Assembly: GCA_016180705.1 (NCBI GenBank)
Contig: JACPAU010000223.1
Coordinates: 1 to 21,180 of the forward strand
Direction: 5' to 3'
Length of the DNA: 21,180 nt
Source of the DNA: Candidatus Methylomirabilota bacterium
GTDB lineage: Bacteria > Methylomirabilota > Methylomirabilia > Methylomirabilales > JACPAU01
Part shown: positions 1 through 7,116 of the stretch, one piece after another
How the letters are laid out: every line of letters starts with the position of its first letter
How positions within the stretch are numbered: the first letter of the stretch is position 1
Translations under genes and position numbers: made by a program
The notes under the pieces: generated by a model
The model's input: the letters and a program-made list of their open reading frames with translations, nothing else
Told to the model about the DNA's origin: nothing
Databases searched by the model: none

Positions 1-939
1 CGGCGCCACCAGCGCCTGGACCTCCAGGAGCATGGGCCGGCTCCCCTCCAGCGCGGCCAACACCGCCGACCCCGGGGCCTGCGCGGGACGCTCGCGGAGG
101 AGCCGGCCGGAGGGGTTGCCCACCTCCTCCAGTCCCGCGTCGGTCATCTCGAAGAGCCCGATCTCCTCGGTGGAGCCGAAGCGGTGCTTGAGGACCCGCA
201 GGACCCGGTAGGGGTGCCCCTGGTCCCCCTCGAAGCTCAGGACCGTGTCCACCAAGTGCTCCAGGGACTTGGGCCCGGCGAGGCTGCCGTCCTTCGTGAC
301 GTGGCCGATGAGCAGGACGCTCATGCCGGTCTGCTTCGCGGCCCGCTGCAGCGCCGCGGCCGCCTCCCGGACCTGGCTGATCGTCCCGGGCCCGGACTGG
401 AGGTCCCCGGAGGAGACCATCTGCACCGAGTCGAGGATGAGGAAGTCCGGGCGGGTCGCCTCCGCCTGGCCGAGGATGGCCTCCAGGCGGGTCTCGGGCA
501 GCAGCAGGAGGCCCTCGGCGAGGGCGCCGAGGCGCTCGGCCCGGCTCCGGATCTGGCCCTCCGACTCTTCCGCCGACACGTACAGGACGCGGCGCCCGCC
601 CCGCACCGCGGCTGCCGCCGCCTGCAGGAGGAGGGTGGACTTCCCGATTCCCGGCTCGCCCCCGAGGATCAGGACCGACCCCGGGGTGAGGCCGCCCCCG
701 AGCGCCCGGTCCGCCTCCGCGAGGCCCAGGGGGATCCGGAGAGTGCCGTCGGTGGGGACTGCCGTGATCGGGCGCGGCGCGGGCCCGCCGGACGCCCCCG
801 GCCGCCCGGCGGCACCCCGGGTCGCCGCCCGCTCTTCGAGCAGGCTTGCCCAGGTGCCGCAGTCCGGGCACTTCCCCATCCAGCGGACGGTCTGGTACCC
901 GCACTGCTGGCAGACGAACGCGGTCCGCTCCTTCGCCAT
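1..939 (-). CDS. radA: DNA repair protein RadA/Sms (C-terminal part outside the window)
   Basis: RadA is a RecA-like, DnaB-like ATPase that helps process recombination intermediates. The first 313 codons are present and the frame is still open at the window edge; the family usually has about 450 residues, so the C-terminal Lon-like domain is mostly missing. Visible motifs are a C4 zinc finger (Cys10, Cys13, Cys24, Cys27), Walker A GGEPGIGKST around residues 93-102, a LILDSVQ Walker B region, and the RadA signature as KHRFG at residues 251-255, where KNRFG is usual. The ATG at 939 is chosen because the sequence MAKERTAFVCQQCG matches the family N-terminus; AAGGA lies upstream. It follows mlaD on the same strand after 145 bases. 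RadA next to dnaB-type genes is a common bacterial arrangement. Identity is firm. Confidence 0.97.
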   Translation of the reverse strand, partial: MAKERTAFVCQQCGYQTVRWMGKCPDCGTWASLLEERAATRGAAGRPGASGGPAPRPITAVPTDGTLRIPLGLAEADRALGGGLTPGSVLILGGEPGIGKSTLLLQAAAAAVRGGRRVLYVSAEESEGQIRSRAERLGALAEGLLLLPETRLEAILGQAEATRPDFLILDSVQMVSSGDLQSGPGTISQVREAAAALQRAAKQTGMSVLLIGHVTKDGSLAGPKSLEHLVDTVLSFEGDQGHPYRVLRVLKHRFGSTEEIGLFEMTDAGLEEVGNPSGRLLRERPAQAPGSAVLAALEGSRPMLLEVQALVAP

Positions 940-1084
940 CCGCCAATCCTTCCCGCCGGCAAAAGCGCCGGGGCCGCCTGCGCGGCCGCTGCCCCCCGAC
1001 GCAGCCCTGTCTGGGTATCGGGCGGAGGAGGGGGGCGGCGGCCGGCAAGCAGGCGCCCCGGGCGGTCGCGCGGAGGTGTGGGAC
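940..1084. other. Intergenic region between mlaD and radA
   Basis: These 145 bases are the largest gap in the left gene cluster. I see only an AAGGA ribosome-binding site just before radA and a weak 5-bp hairpin (CCGGC, GCTTTT loop, GCCGG on the minus strand) near 953-970. I found no convincing promoter: the GATACC-like box has no properly spaced partner. RadA may have its own promoter here or be read through from mlaD; the sequence does not decide. Confidence 0.4.
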
Positions 1085-2161
1085 CTAGAAGAAGACGCCG
1101 AGGGCGATCCCGATGGTGGACAGCGCCCCCTGGTCCCGGAGCTGGTCTGCCGTCTTCCCCAGCTTCCGGAAACCGTCCTTCGCGCTGTAGAAGAGGGAGT
1201 CATCGGTGAGCAGCTTGCCGAGCGTCCCCTCCCCCCGCTCCACCTTCTTCAGGATGCTGTTGAGGGAGGCGGCCGCCTCCTTCGCCTCGTCGTAGAGGGC
1301 GCTGTCGTTGATGAGCTTGCCCAGCGTCCCGCCCCGGTCGCCCAGCCGGTCGGCCACCCCCCGCAGGTCGGCCAGGGTCTTCTTCAACTCGGTGTAGAGG
1401 GAGTCGTCGTTGACGAGCTTCCCGACGGTCCCCTCCCCCCGCTCCACCTTGGTCGTGATCCGGTCCAGGTTGGCGGCGGTGTTCTTCAGGTTCGCGTACA
1501 GCCCGTCGTCCTGCATCAGCTTCCCCAGCGCCCCCTCGCCCTTCTCGATCCGGGTGGTGAGCGAGGCGATGTTGCCGGCCGCCGTCTTCAGGTCCCGGAA
1601 GAGGGCGTCATCGGTCAGGAGCTTCCCGAGCGTCCCCTCCCCCTTCTCCAGGCGGCTCGCCACCGTCCGGAGGCTGGCGACGGTCCCTTTGAGGCCCTCC
1701 CGGTTCTCCGCCAGGACCTGCGAGAGCTGGCCGGCCGCCTCGCTCACGGACCCGACGATGCTCCCGAGGTCCCCGGCTTCGGACGTCCGGAGCTCTTCCC
1801 CGTCCTGGAGGGCCCGGGCCGTCGGGGTCCCGAAGGAGATGTCCACATGGGTCCCGCCCAGGAACGAGGTCTGTTTGATGCTGGCGGTGGCGTCCTCCCG
1901 GACGACCGTCCCCTGGTGGACCCGCAGGAGAACCTCCACCTTCCGGTCCAGGGTCGTGAAGCTCGAGACGTTCCCCACATCCACCCCGGCCAGCTTCACG
2001 GCGTCCCCCACCCTGAGCCCGGTCACCCGGTCGAACCGGGCCCGCAGGTGGTAGCCCCGGCGGAAGATCCCCTCCCGCCCCACCATCTCGAGGATCACGA
2101 GCAGGATGGCCAGTCCCAGGGCAAAGAAGAGTCCGACCCGCTTCTCCGGCGACATGGGCAT
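1085..2161 (-). CDS. mlaD: MlaD-type MCE-domain lipid transport protein with five tandem repeats
   Basis: This is the substrate-binding MCE protein of an ABC lipid transporter. It is anchored in the inner membrane and projects into the periplasm. The 358 residues comprise a short cytoplasmic start, one membrane helix (about 9-27), an MCE domain (about 38-112, with the typical run around VTGLRVGDAVKLAGVDVGNV), a helical linker, five repeats of exactly 34 residues (170-339) and a hydrophobic C-terminus. Classical E. coli MlaD is about 183 residues, so this one is about twice as long because of the repeats. The ATG at 2161 lies one base after the mlaF stop, with GGAGG 8 bases upstream; a longer ORF start inside mlaF is less likely. 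It is the last gene of an mlaE-mlaF-mlaD set; no mlaC or mlaB is seen in the window. Family assignment is firm; the substrate (probably phospholipid) is inferred. Confidence 0.93.
   Translation of the reverse strand: MPMSPEKRVGLFFALGLAILLVILEMVGREGIFRRGYHLRARFDRVTGLRVGDAVKLAGVDVGNVSSFTTLDRKVEVLLRVHQGTVVREDATASIKQTSFLGGTHVDISFGTPTARALQDGEELRTSEAGDLGSIVGSVSEAAGQLSQVLAENREGLKGTVASLRTVASRLEKGEGTLGKLLTDDALFRDLKTAAGNIASLTTRIEKGEGALGKLMQDDGLYANLKNTAANLDRITTKVERGEGTVGKLVNDDSLYTELKKTLADLRGVADRLGDRGGTLGKLINDSALYDEAKEAAASLNSILKKVERGEGTLGKLLTDDSLFYSAKDGFRKLGKTADQLRDQGALSTIGIALGVFF
1145..1654 (-). repeat. Five tandem 102-bp coding repeats inside mlaD
   Basis: Residues 170-203, 204-237, 238-271, 272-305 and 306-339 of MlaD form five consecutive units of 34 residues with no gaps between them. 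The shared core is G-x-G-T-L-G-K-L-x-x-D-D-x-L-Y followed by a helical stretch ending in K/R-V/L-E-K/R-G. Unit 4 is the most divergent (GDRGG and NDS replace the usual residues). At DNA level this is a degenerate 102-bp period that could expand or contract by recombination. Confidence 0.9.
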
Positions 2162-2162
2162 C

Positions 2163-2933
2163 TTACGCCCCTCCCATCCCCTTCGTCTGGGTCGTGATGA
2201 ACGCCCGGACCACCGGGTTCGCACTCCGGCGGATCTGCTCCGGCGTCCCCACCTCGACCAGCCGACCCTCGTGGAGCATCCCCATCCGGTCCGCCACGTA
2301 GCACCCCATGTTCAGATCGTGGGTCACCACCACCGACGTGATCCGGAACCGGCGCTTCAGGTCCACGATCGCCTCGGCGATGTGGTCCGTCATCACCGGG
2401 TCCAGCTCCGCCGTCGGCTCGTCGTAGAGGATCAGGTCGGGGTCGGTGGCGAGCGCCCGGGCGATGGCCACGCGCTTGCGCATGCCCCCGGAGAGCTCCG
2501 AGGGGAACAGGTGCTTCTTGTCGGCCAAACCGACCAGGGCGAGCTTCTCGGTCACGATCCGCTCGATGACCCCGTCGTCCGCCACCCGGTGCTCCTTGAG
2601 CCACAGCCCGACGTTCTCCCCCACCGTGAGGGAGGAGAAGAGGGCGCCCGACTGGAACACCATCCCGATCCGGTACGGCTTCGGCTGGCCCGGCGCCGCC
2701 ACCGGCGCCCCGTCAATGAGGATCCGGCCCGCGTCCGGGGTGAGCAGCCCCAGGATCTGCTTCAGGAGAACGGTCTTCCCGCAGCCGCTCGGCCCGATGA
2801 TGACGAAGGTCTCGCCCGGCTGCACCTCGAGGGTCAGGTCGCGCAGGACCTCGACGTCGCCGAAGGCTTTCGAGAGGCCCACGATCCGGATGGCGACGCC
2901 CCGGGTGGGTCCCCTCCCCTGCCCCTCCTGCAT
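2163..2933 (-). CDS. mlaF: ABC transporter ATP-binding protein, MlaF type
   Basis: This is the cytoplasmic ATPase that drives the MlaE permease. All ABC motifs are present. In the longest frame, which starts at a GTG at 2948, they are Walker A GPSGCGKT (52-59), the Q-loop glutamine in MVFQSGALF (Gln99), signature LSGGM (152-156), Walker B ILYDEP (173-178) and the switch histidine in VVTHD (His210). The MVFQSGALFSSLTVGENV stretch and the family's usual length fit MlaF/Ttg2A rather than an amino-acid importer. I choose the ATG at 2933 (256 residues) because GGGAG lies 8 bases before it; the GTG at 2948 has no good ribosome-binding site. It sits 30 bases after mlaE and one base before mlaD, so the three are surely co-translated. 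Confidence 0.95.
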   Translation of the reverse strand: MQEGQGRGPTRGVAIRIVGLSKAFGDVEVLRDLTLEVQPGETFVIIGPSGCGKTVLLKQILGLLTPDAGRILIDGAPVAAPGQPKPYRIGMVFQSGALFSSLTVGENVGLWLKEHRVADDGVIERIVTEKLALVGLADKKHLFPSELSGGMRKRVAIARALATDPDLILYDEPTAELDPVMTDHIAEAIVDLKRRFRITSVVVTHDLNMGCYVADRMGMLHEGRLVEVGTPEQIRRSANPVVRAFITTQTKGMGGA

Positions 2934-2963
2934 CCCTGCCGCTCCCACCCGCCTATTGTACCG

Positions 2964-3746
2964 CTAAATGAGCAGGCGGGTGATGACGTAATCGAAGATG
3001 AAGATGCAGATGAAGGAGAGGACCACGGCCCGGGTCACGGACCGGCCCACCTCGCGGGGCCCGCCGCGGGTCTGCAGGCCCACGTAGCAACAGACGATGG
3101 CCACCGTCACCCCGAAGACCATCGCCTTCACCAGGCCGTCCAGGATGTCCCGCACCTCCATGAACTGGCGGAGGTTGTCGAAAAAGGTCCGGAAGGAGAC
3201 GTTGATCTGGGGGTTCACGGTGCCGACCAGCGCCCCGCCGATCCAGCCCAGGACGTCCACGTAGATGGTGAGGACCGGCAGCGCGAGGAGACTGGCCAGC
3301 ACCCGGGGCATGACCAGGTAGCGGACCGGGTCGATGTCCAGCGTCCGCAGGGCGTCGATCTCCTCGTACACGCTCATGGCCGCGATCTCGGCGGCCATGG
3401 CGGACCCGACCCGCCCGGCCATGAGCAGGGAGGTCATGACGGGGCCGAGCTCCTTGACCATGGAGAGGCCGACGAGCCCGCCCAGGTTCTCCTCGGCCCC
3501 GAGCTTGGCGAGCTGGAACCCACTCTGCAGGGCCAGGACCCCGCCGATGAAGACGGCCGTGAGGGACGCGATGGGGAGGGTGGCGTTGCCGATCTCCGCC
3601 ATCTGGGCCAGGATCTTGTCCACGTTCCGCGGCGCGGCCCGGCTCTCCCGGACCGCCTGCCACAGGAGCACGAGGACCTCCCCGACCGTCTGGAGGAAGC
3701 GGAGGATGACGGCCCCCGTCCCGGCGAGCAGCCCCAGGCTCCTCAC
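2964..3746 (-). CDS. mlaE: ABC transporter permease, MlaE type
   Basis: MlaE is the inner-membrane permease that binds MlaD and MlaF and moves lipids between the membrane and the periplasmic MCE protein. The 260 residues match the family's usual length. About five membrane segments and the typical stretches IASLTAVFIGGVLALQSGFQ, VKELGPVMTSLLMAGRVGSA and EEIDALRTLDIDPVRYLVMP are visible. The open frame extends to 3998, but the extra N-terminus is a proline/arginine-rich shadow of the upstream gene. The GTG at 3746 forms a GTGA overlap with the upstream stop codon and gives the correct family N-terminus. This overlap couples its translation to that of the repeat lipoprotein. Confidence 0.95.
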   Translation of the reverse strand: MRSLGLLAGTGAVILRFLQTVGEVLVLLWQAVRESRAAPRNVDKILAQMAEIGNATLPIASLTAVFIGGVLALQSGFQLAKLGAEENLGGLVGLSMVKELGPVMTSLLMAGRVGSAMAAEIAAMSVYEEIDALRTLDIDPVRYLVMPRVLASLLALPVLTIYVDVLGWIGGALVGTVNPQINVSFRTFFDNLRQFMEVRDILDGLVKAMVFGVTVAIVCCYVGLQTRGGPREVGRSVTRAVVLSFICIFIFDYVITRLLI

Positions 3747-5224
3747 GGCTCCCCCTCCCCCGGTCCCCCCCACGTGATCCACGGGAGGTAGAGGAGCCGG
3801 AGCCCGCGGCGGCCGGGGGCGCTGTGCATCTGGATCAGCCCCAGGAGGAACCAAAGGTCCCGCACCGGCCCGCCGGAGCCGTCCTCCGCACGGTAGGCCA
3901 CGAGGGGGGCCAGCTGCCAGGCCAGGAAGCCTTCCGCGGCCTCGCGGCGGTAGAGGTTCCAGAGCAGGCTCGAGACCGTGTGCCCCCCCGGTCCCCACTC
4001 ATGCCGGTAGAGGGTCCAGAGGGGGGCCCAGCTGCGGCGGAGCGCGGCGTCCCGCGGGAGGAAGCTCTCGAGCAGGGCGAGGGTCTGGAAGGTGGCCGCC
4101 TCCCCCTCGGCCTCGTAGACGAAGAAGGGCCAGACGTCCAGGCGGTGCCGGCTCCCCCCTTCCTCCGGCAACTCCTCCCGGGCATCCTGCACCAGATAGT
4201 AGAGGATGCGATGGCGCGTCAGCCGGAAGTCCTCCCGGTCTTCCCGCTCCGTCACGTACAGCGGCCACAGGACGTACTCGTCGGTCCGGCTGCCGCGGAC
4301 GGCGCTGCTGTAGAGGGGCCAGACGCGGGTGATCCGGCGGCTCTCCCCCCGGGCAACCCGGACGATGGGCCAGGGGAGGTGCCACTCCTCGTAGGCCTCC
4401 CCCCGGTCGGTGATCTTGCTGAAGAAGGGCCACAGCACGCTGGTCTCGTCCCGCTGGGGGGAGCGGAGGAGGCTGTAGAAGGGGAGGAAGACGCGGACCC
4501 GCTTCGGGTTCTCGGTGTCCTGGTCCAGATCCTGGTGAAAGCCGAACGGCCAGAGGACGAAGGTCTTGTCGAACCGGCCGGGGCGGACGTCCCGCCCGTA
4601 GAGCGGCCACAGTTGCCAGCCGGACTGCTCCGGGCCCGACCAGGCCGCGATCACGGGCCAGGGGAGGTGGGTCGTCCGGACTCCCTCGTTCACGGTCCGG
4701 GCGTAGAGGGGGAAGAGGGCGAAGGTGATGTCGTCCCGGCCGAAGCGGTCCCGGAGGTGCCCCCCCAGGGGGAAGAAGGCGAAGTACCCGGGCCGCCCCG
4801 GGCTCCCCGTGCGCCAGAAGAGGAACGGATAGAGGGAAACCTCGGAGGGGGTGGCTTCCTCCCGCCCCGGCGGTGCGAGCTCCGCCCGCCGGAAGAGGGT
4901 GAAGAACCGCCAGTCCACGTCCTCCCGCTCCCGGCTGTAAGCCCCGAACGGGTAGAAGACGTCGGCCTCCGTGCTGTCGCCCTCCGCGTCGGTCTCGCGC
5001 AGGAGGAGGGGCCGGAGCCCGAGCGTCACCCGGGGGCCCGCGTCCCGGTAGATCCCCAGGGGGCCGAGCGCGCTCCACTCCACCGGCGCGCCGCCCGGCC
5101 CCTCCTGGCGGTCCAGGAGCGGCCACAGGTGGGGGCCGGGGGCGCAGCCGGGGGCCGCCGCCAGGAGAAGCGCGAGGCAGCCGAGCGCTGCCCCCCTCCC
5201 CCGCGTCCGGCCGACGGCCCTCAG
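3743..5224 (-). CDS. Putative lipoprotein with repeated W-P-L/F motifs, CTG start proposed; family not recognised
   Basis: I do not recognise this family. The frame has a GTG at 5083, but in-frame sequence upstream encodes a clear lipoprotein signal: arginines at residues 6, 8 and 10, a hydrophobic stretch at 12-24, and Cys27 in an APGC lipobox. There is no ATG, GTG or TTG in frame upstream of 5083. The best start is the CTG at 5224, with GGAGGG 7 bases before it and a CTGA overlap with the dnaB stop. This gives 493 residues. The mature part contains about fifteen short motifs of type L/V/F-W/Y/F-P-L/F-Y/F (for example near 33-36, 90-93, 131-134, 170-174, 205-209, 224-227, 264-268, 301-305, 319-323 and 364-368), separated by charged stretches. 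This suggests a repetitive beta-rich fold; no catalytic motif is evident. It is coupled to mlaE by a GTGA overlap, so a role as an envelope partner of the Mla transporter is plausible but unproven. Confidence 0.75.
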   Translation of the reverse strand: MRAVGRTRGRGAALGCLALLLAAAPGCAPGPHLWPLLDRQEGPGGAPVEWSALGPLGIYRDAGPRVTLGLRPLLLRETDAEGDSTEADVFYPFGAYSREREDVDWRFFTLFRRAELAPPGREEATPSEVSLYPFLFWRTGSPGRPGYFAFFPLGGHLRDRFGRDDITFALFPLYARTVNEGVRTTHLPWPVIAAWSGPEQSGWQLWPLYGRDVRPGRFDKTFVLWPFGFHQDLDQDTENPKRVRVFLPFYSLLRSPQRDETSVLWPFFSKITDRGEAYEEWHLPWPIVRVARGESRRITRVWPLYSSAVRGSRTDEYVLWPLYVTEREDREDFRLTRHRILYYLVQDAREELPEEGGSRHRLDVWPFFVYEAEGEAATFQTLALLESFLPRDAALRRSWAPLWTLYRHEWGPGGHTVSSLLWNLYRREAAEGFLAWQLAPLVAYRAEDGSGGPVRDLWFLLGLIQMHSAPGRRGLRLLYLPWITWGGPGEGEP

Positions 5225-6618
5225 AGCGGGGCCCTCCGCTCCTCCTGGTCCTCGAACCGGGTGTACTCGCGCAGGAAGGTGAGCAGGACGGAGCCGGTCG
5301 GGCCGTTGCGCTGCTTGCTGACGAGGACCTCCGTGGTCCGATCCTCCTCGGCCAGCTCCTCGCCGAGCCCGGCCACCTCGGTCTTTCGGGCGCGCTCCTG
5401 CGCCTCGTAGAACCCCTTGCGGTAGAGGAAGGCCACCACGTCGGCGTCCTGCTCGATCGCCCCGGACTCCCGGAGGTCCGAGAGCTGCGGGCGCGGCGGG
5501 GTCCGGGACTCCACGGCGCGGGAGAGCTGGGAGAGGGCCATGACCGGGACGTTCACCTCCTTCGCCAGGGCCTTCAGGCCCCGGGAGATCTCCGAGATCT
5601 CCTGCTGCCGGCTCTCCACCCGGCCCCGCCCCCGGATGAGCTGCAGGTAGTCCACGATGATGAGGCCGAGCTGCCCCTCCGTCCTGAGGCGGCGGGCCTT
5701 GGCCCGGATCTCCAGGGTGGTGATGGCCGGGGTGTCGTCGATGTAGACCGGCATCTCCGACAGGCGCCCGGCGGCCCGGGTCAACTCCGGCCAGTCGCGC
5801 GATCCCAGCTTCCCGGTCCGGAGCTTGTGAGAGTCCACCCGGGCCTCGGTGCAGAGCATTCGCTGCACCACCTGCTCTTTCGCCATCTCGAGGCTAAAGA
5901 TGGCGACGGGGGTGGGCGGGTCCGTCTTGGCGGCGTTGACCGCCACGTTCAGGGCGAAGGAGGTCTTCCCCATGGAGGGGCGCCCGGCGATGATGATGAG
6001 GTCCGCGGCCTGGAGCCCGGAGGTGAGGTCGTCGAGCCTCCGGAAACCGGTGGGGACCCCGGTGATGTGGGCCTGCCGCTCGTAGAGCCGCTCGATGTGC
6101 TCGAAGGTCCCCTTCAGGATGTCTTTGACCGGGACGAAGGCCCGGGAAACCTTGTCCTGGGAGATCTCGAAGATCCGCCGCTCCGCCAGGTCCAGCACCT
6201 CATCCACGCTCTCCACGTCCTCGTAGCCCATCCCCACGACCTCGGTCGCGGTCGCGATCAGGTGGCGGAGGAGGGCCTTGTCCCGGACGATGCGCGCGTG
6301 GTAGGCGACGTTGGCCGCGGTGGGGACGGCCTCCACGAGGGCCGCCAGGGCGGCCGGCCCCCCGACCCCCTCCAGCTCCCCCCGCCGGCGGAGCTCGTCG
6401 GTCAGGGTGATCAGGTCTACCGGCTCGTTGCGGGCGAAGAGGGCCAAGGCGGCGTCGAAGACGCGGCGGTGGGCTTCCCGGTAGAAGTGGTCCGGGCGGA
6501 GGGCGTCAATCGCCTTGAGGAGGGCCTCGCTGTCCTGGAGGAGGGCCCCCAGGACCGCCACCTCCGCCTCGAGGTTCTGGGGCGGGATGCGATCGGACTT
6601 GGCCTGCGGGATCGTCAT
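5221..6618 (-). CDS. dnaB: Replicative DNA helicase DnaB
   Basis: This is the hexameric 5'-3' helicase of the replication fork. The 465 residues show the N-terminal DnaB domain (about 10-112) followed by the RecA-like motor: Walker A GRPSMGKT (212-219), catalytic glutamate in FSLEM (Glu244), Walker B IIVDYLQL (about 320-327), ALSQLSRAVE (361-370) and the arginine-finger region SKQRNGPTG (434-442). No intein is present. The ATG at 6618 is chosen because MTIPQAKSDRIPPQNLEAE matches the family start, and the longer frame upstream is a low-complexity shadow of rplI. The bases before this ATG are C-rich with no Shine-Dalgarno match, so translation probably depends on coupling to rplI, which ends 13 bases upstream. 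Confidence 0.98.
   Translation of the reverse strand: MTIPQAKSDRIPPQNLEAEVAVLGALLQDSEALLKAIDALRPDHFYREAHRRVFDAALALFARNEPVDLITLTDELRRRGELEGVGGPAALAALVEAVPTAANVAYHARIVRDKALLRHLIATATEVVGMGYEDVESVDEVLDLAERRIFEISQDKVSRAFVPVKDILKGTFEHIERLYERQAHITGVPTGFRRLDDLTSGLQAADLIIIAGRPSMGKTSFALNVAVNAAKTDPPTPVAIFSLEMAKEQVVQRMLCTEARVDSHKLRTGKLGSRDWPELTRAAGRLSEMPVYIDDTPAITTLEIRAKARRLRTEGQLGLIIVDYLQLIRGRGRVESRQQEISEISRGLKALAKEVNVPVMALSQLSRAVESRTPPRPQLSDLRESGAIEQDADVVAFLYRKGFYEAQERARKTEVAGLGEELAEEDRTTEVLVSKQRNGPTGSVLLTFLREYTRFEDQEERRAPL
5232..5237 (-). promoter_or_regulatory. Ribosome-binding site supporting a CTG start
   Basis: On the minus strand this is GGAGGG, located inside the 3' end of dnaB and 7 bases before the CTG at 5224. 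It is the only good Shine-Dalgarno match placed correctly for the lipoprotein signal frame, and so decides the proposed start of the repeat lipoprotein. Confidence 0.55.
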
Positions 6619-6631
6619 GGGGGCGGGAGAC

Positions 6632-7081
6632 TCAGGCCCGGACGACCGCGACCCGCACCTCGGCCGAGATGTCGGCGTGGAGCCGCACCGGCACCCGGAC
6701 CTCCCCGAGCGCCTTGATCGGCTCGGCCAGGAGGATCCGCTTCCGGTCCACCGACACCCCCTCCTTCGCCAACGCCTCAACGATGTCCTGGGCCGTGACC
6801 GATCCGAAGAGACGGTCCTGCTCGCCGGCGGCCCGCGCGAAGGTGAGGGTGACGCTCCCGAGGCGGTCGGCCCTTTCGCGGGCCTCCTGGAGCGCCCGGT
6901 CCTGCCGCTTCGCCGCCCGGGCCTTGATCTGGCTCAGGGCCCGGAGGTTGCCGGGTGTCGCGGCCACGGCCAGCCCCTGGGGGATGAGAAAGTTGCGCGC
7001 GTACCCCCCCGCGACCGTCACCTGGTCCCCCGCCTTCCCGAGCTTCTCGACCGTGTCGAGCAGGATCACCGTGGTCTGCAT
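6632..7081 (-). CDS. rplI: 50S ribosomal protein L9
   Basis: This is a large-subunit protein with two RNA-binding domains joined by a long helix. The 149 residues equal the common family length. The N-terminal domain carries the L9 signature region [19 protein letters not shown]; a charged helix follows, and then a C-terminal domain with [13 protein letters not shown]. The start at 7081 ([15 protein letters not shown]) matches the family; the longer upstream frame overlaps the DUF2232 gene and is rejected. It is followed by dnaB after 13 bases, a very common arrangement. Confidence 0.98.
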   Translation of the reverse strand: MQTTVILLDTVEKLGKAGDQVTVAGGYARNFLIPQGLAVAATPGNLRALSQIKARAAKRQDRALQEARERADRLGSVTLTFARAAGEQDRLFGSVTAQDIVEALAKEGVSVDRKRILLAEPIKALGEVRVPVRLHADISAEVRVAVVRA

Positions 7082-7116
7082 CCCGTCGCTCTCCCGGGGC
7101 CGCCAGCCGGCCACCC

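Noticed and set aside
245..2197. 650-codon plus-strand open frame opposite radA and mlaD
   Set aside because: It is antisense to two well-supported genes. Its product is a low-complexity Arg/Pro/Gly/Leu-rich sequence without any family motif, as expected from third-position GC bias.
2953..2958. TACAAT box between mlaE and mlaF as an internal promoter
   Set aside because: No acceptable -35 box lies 16-18 bases upstream, and the genes are closely spaced as in a single operon.
3747..3998. N-terminal extension of mlaE in the open frame
   Set aside because: The extension is Pro/Gly/Arg-rich and lies inside the upstream gene's frame; the GTG at 3746 gives the normal family length and start.
5221..6618. 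Possible intein or extra domain in dnaB
   Set aside because: The helicase is 465 residues with all motifs in order and no insertion of intein size.
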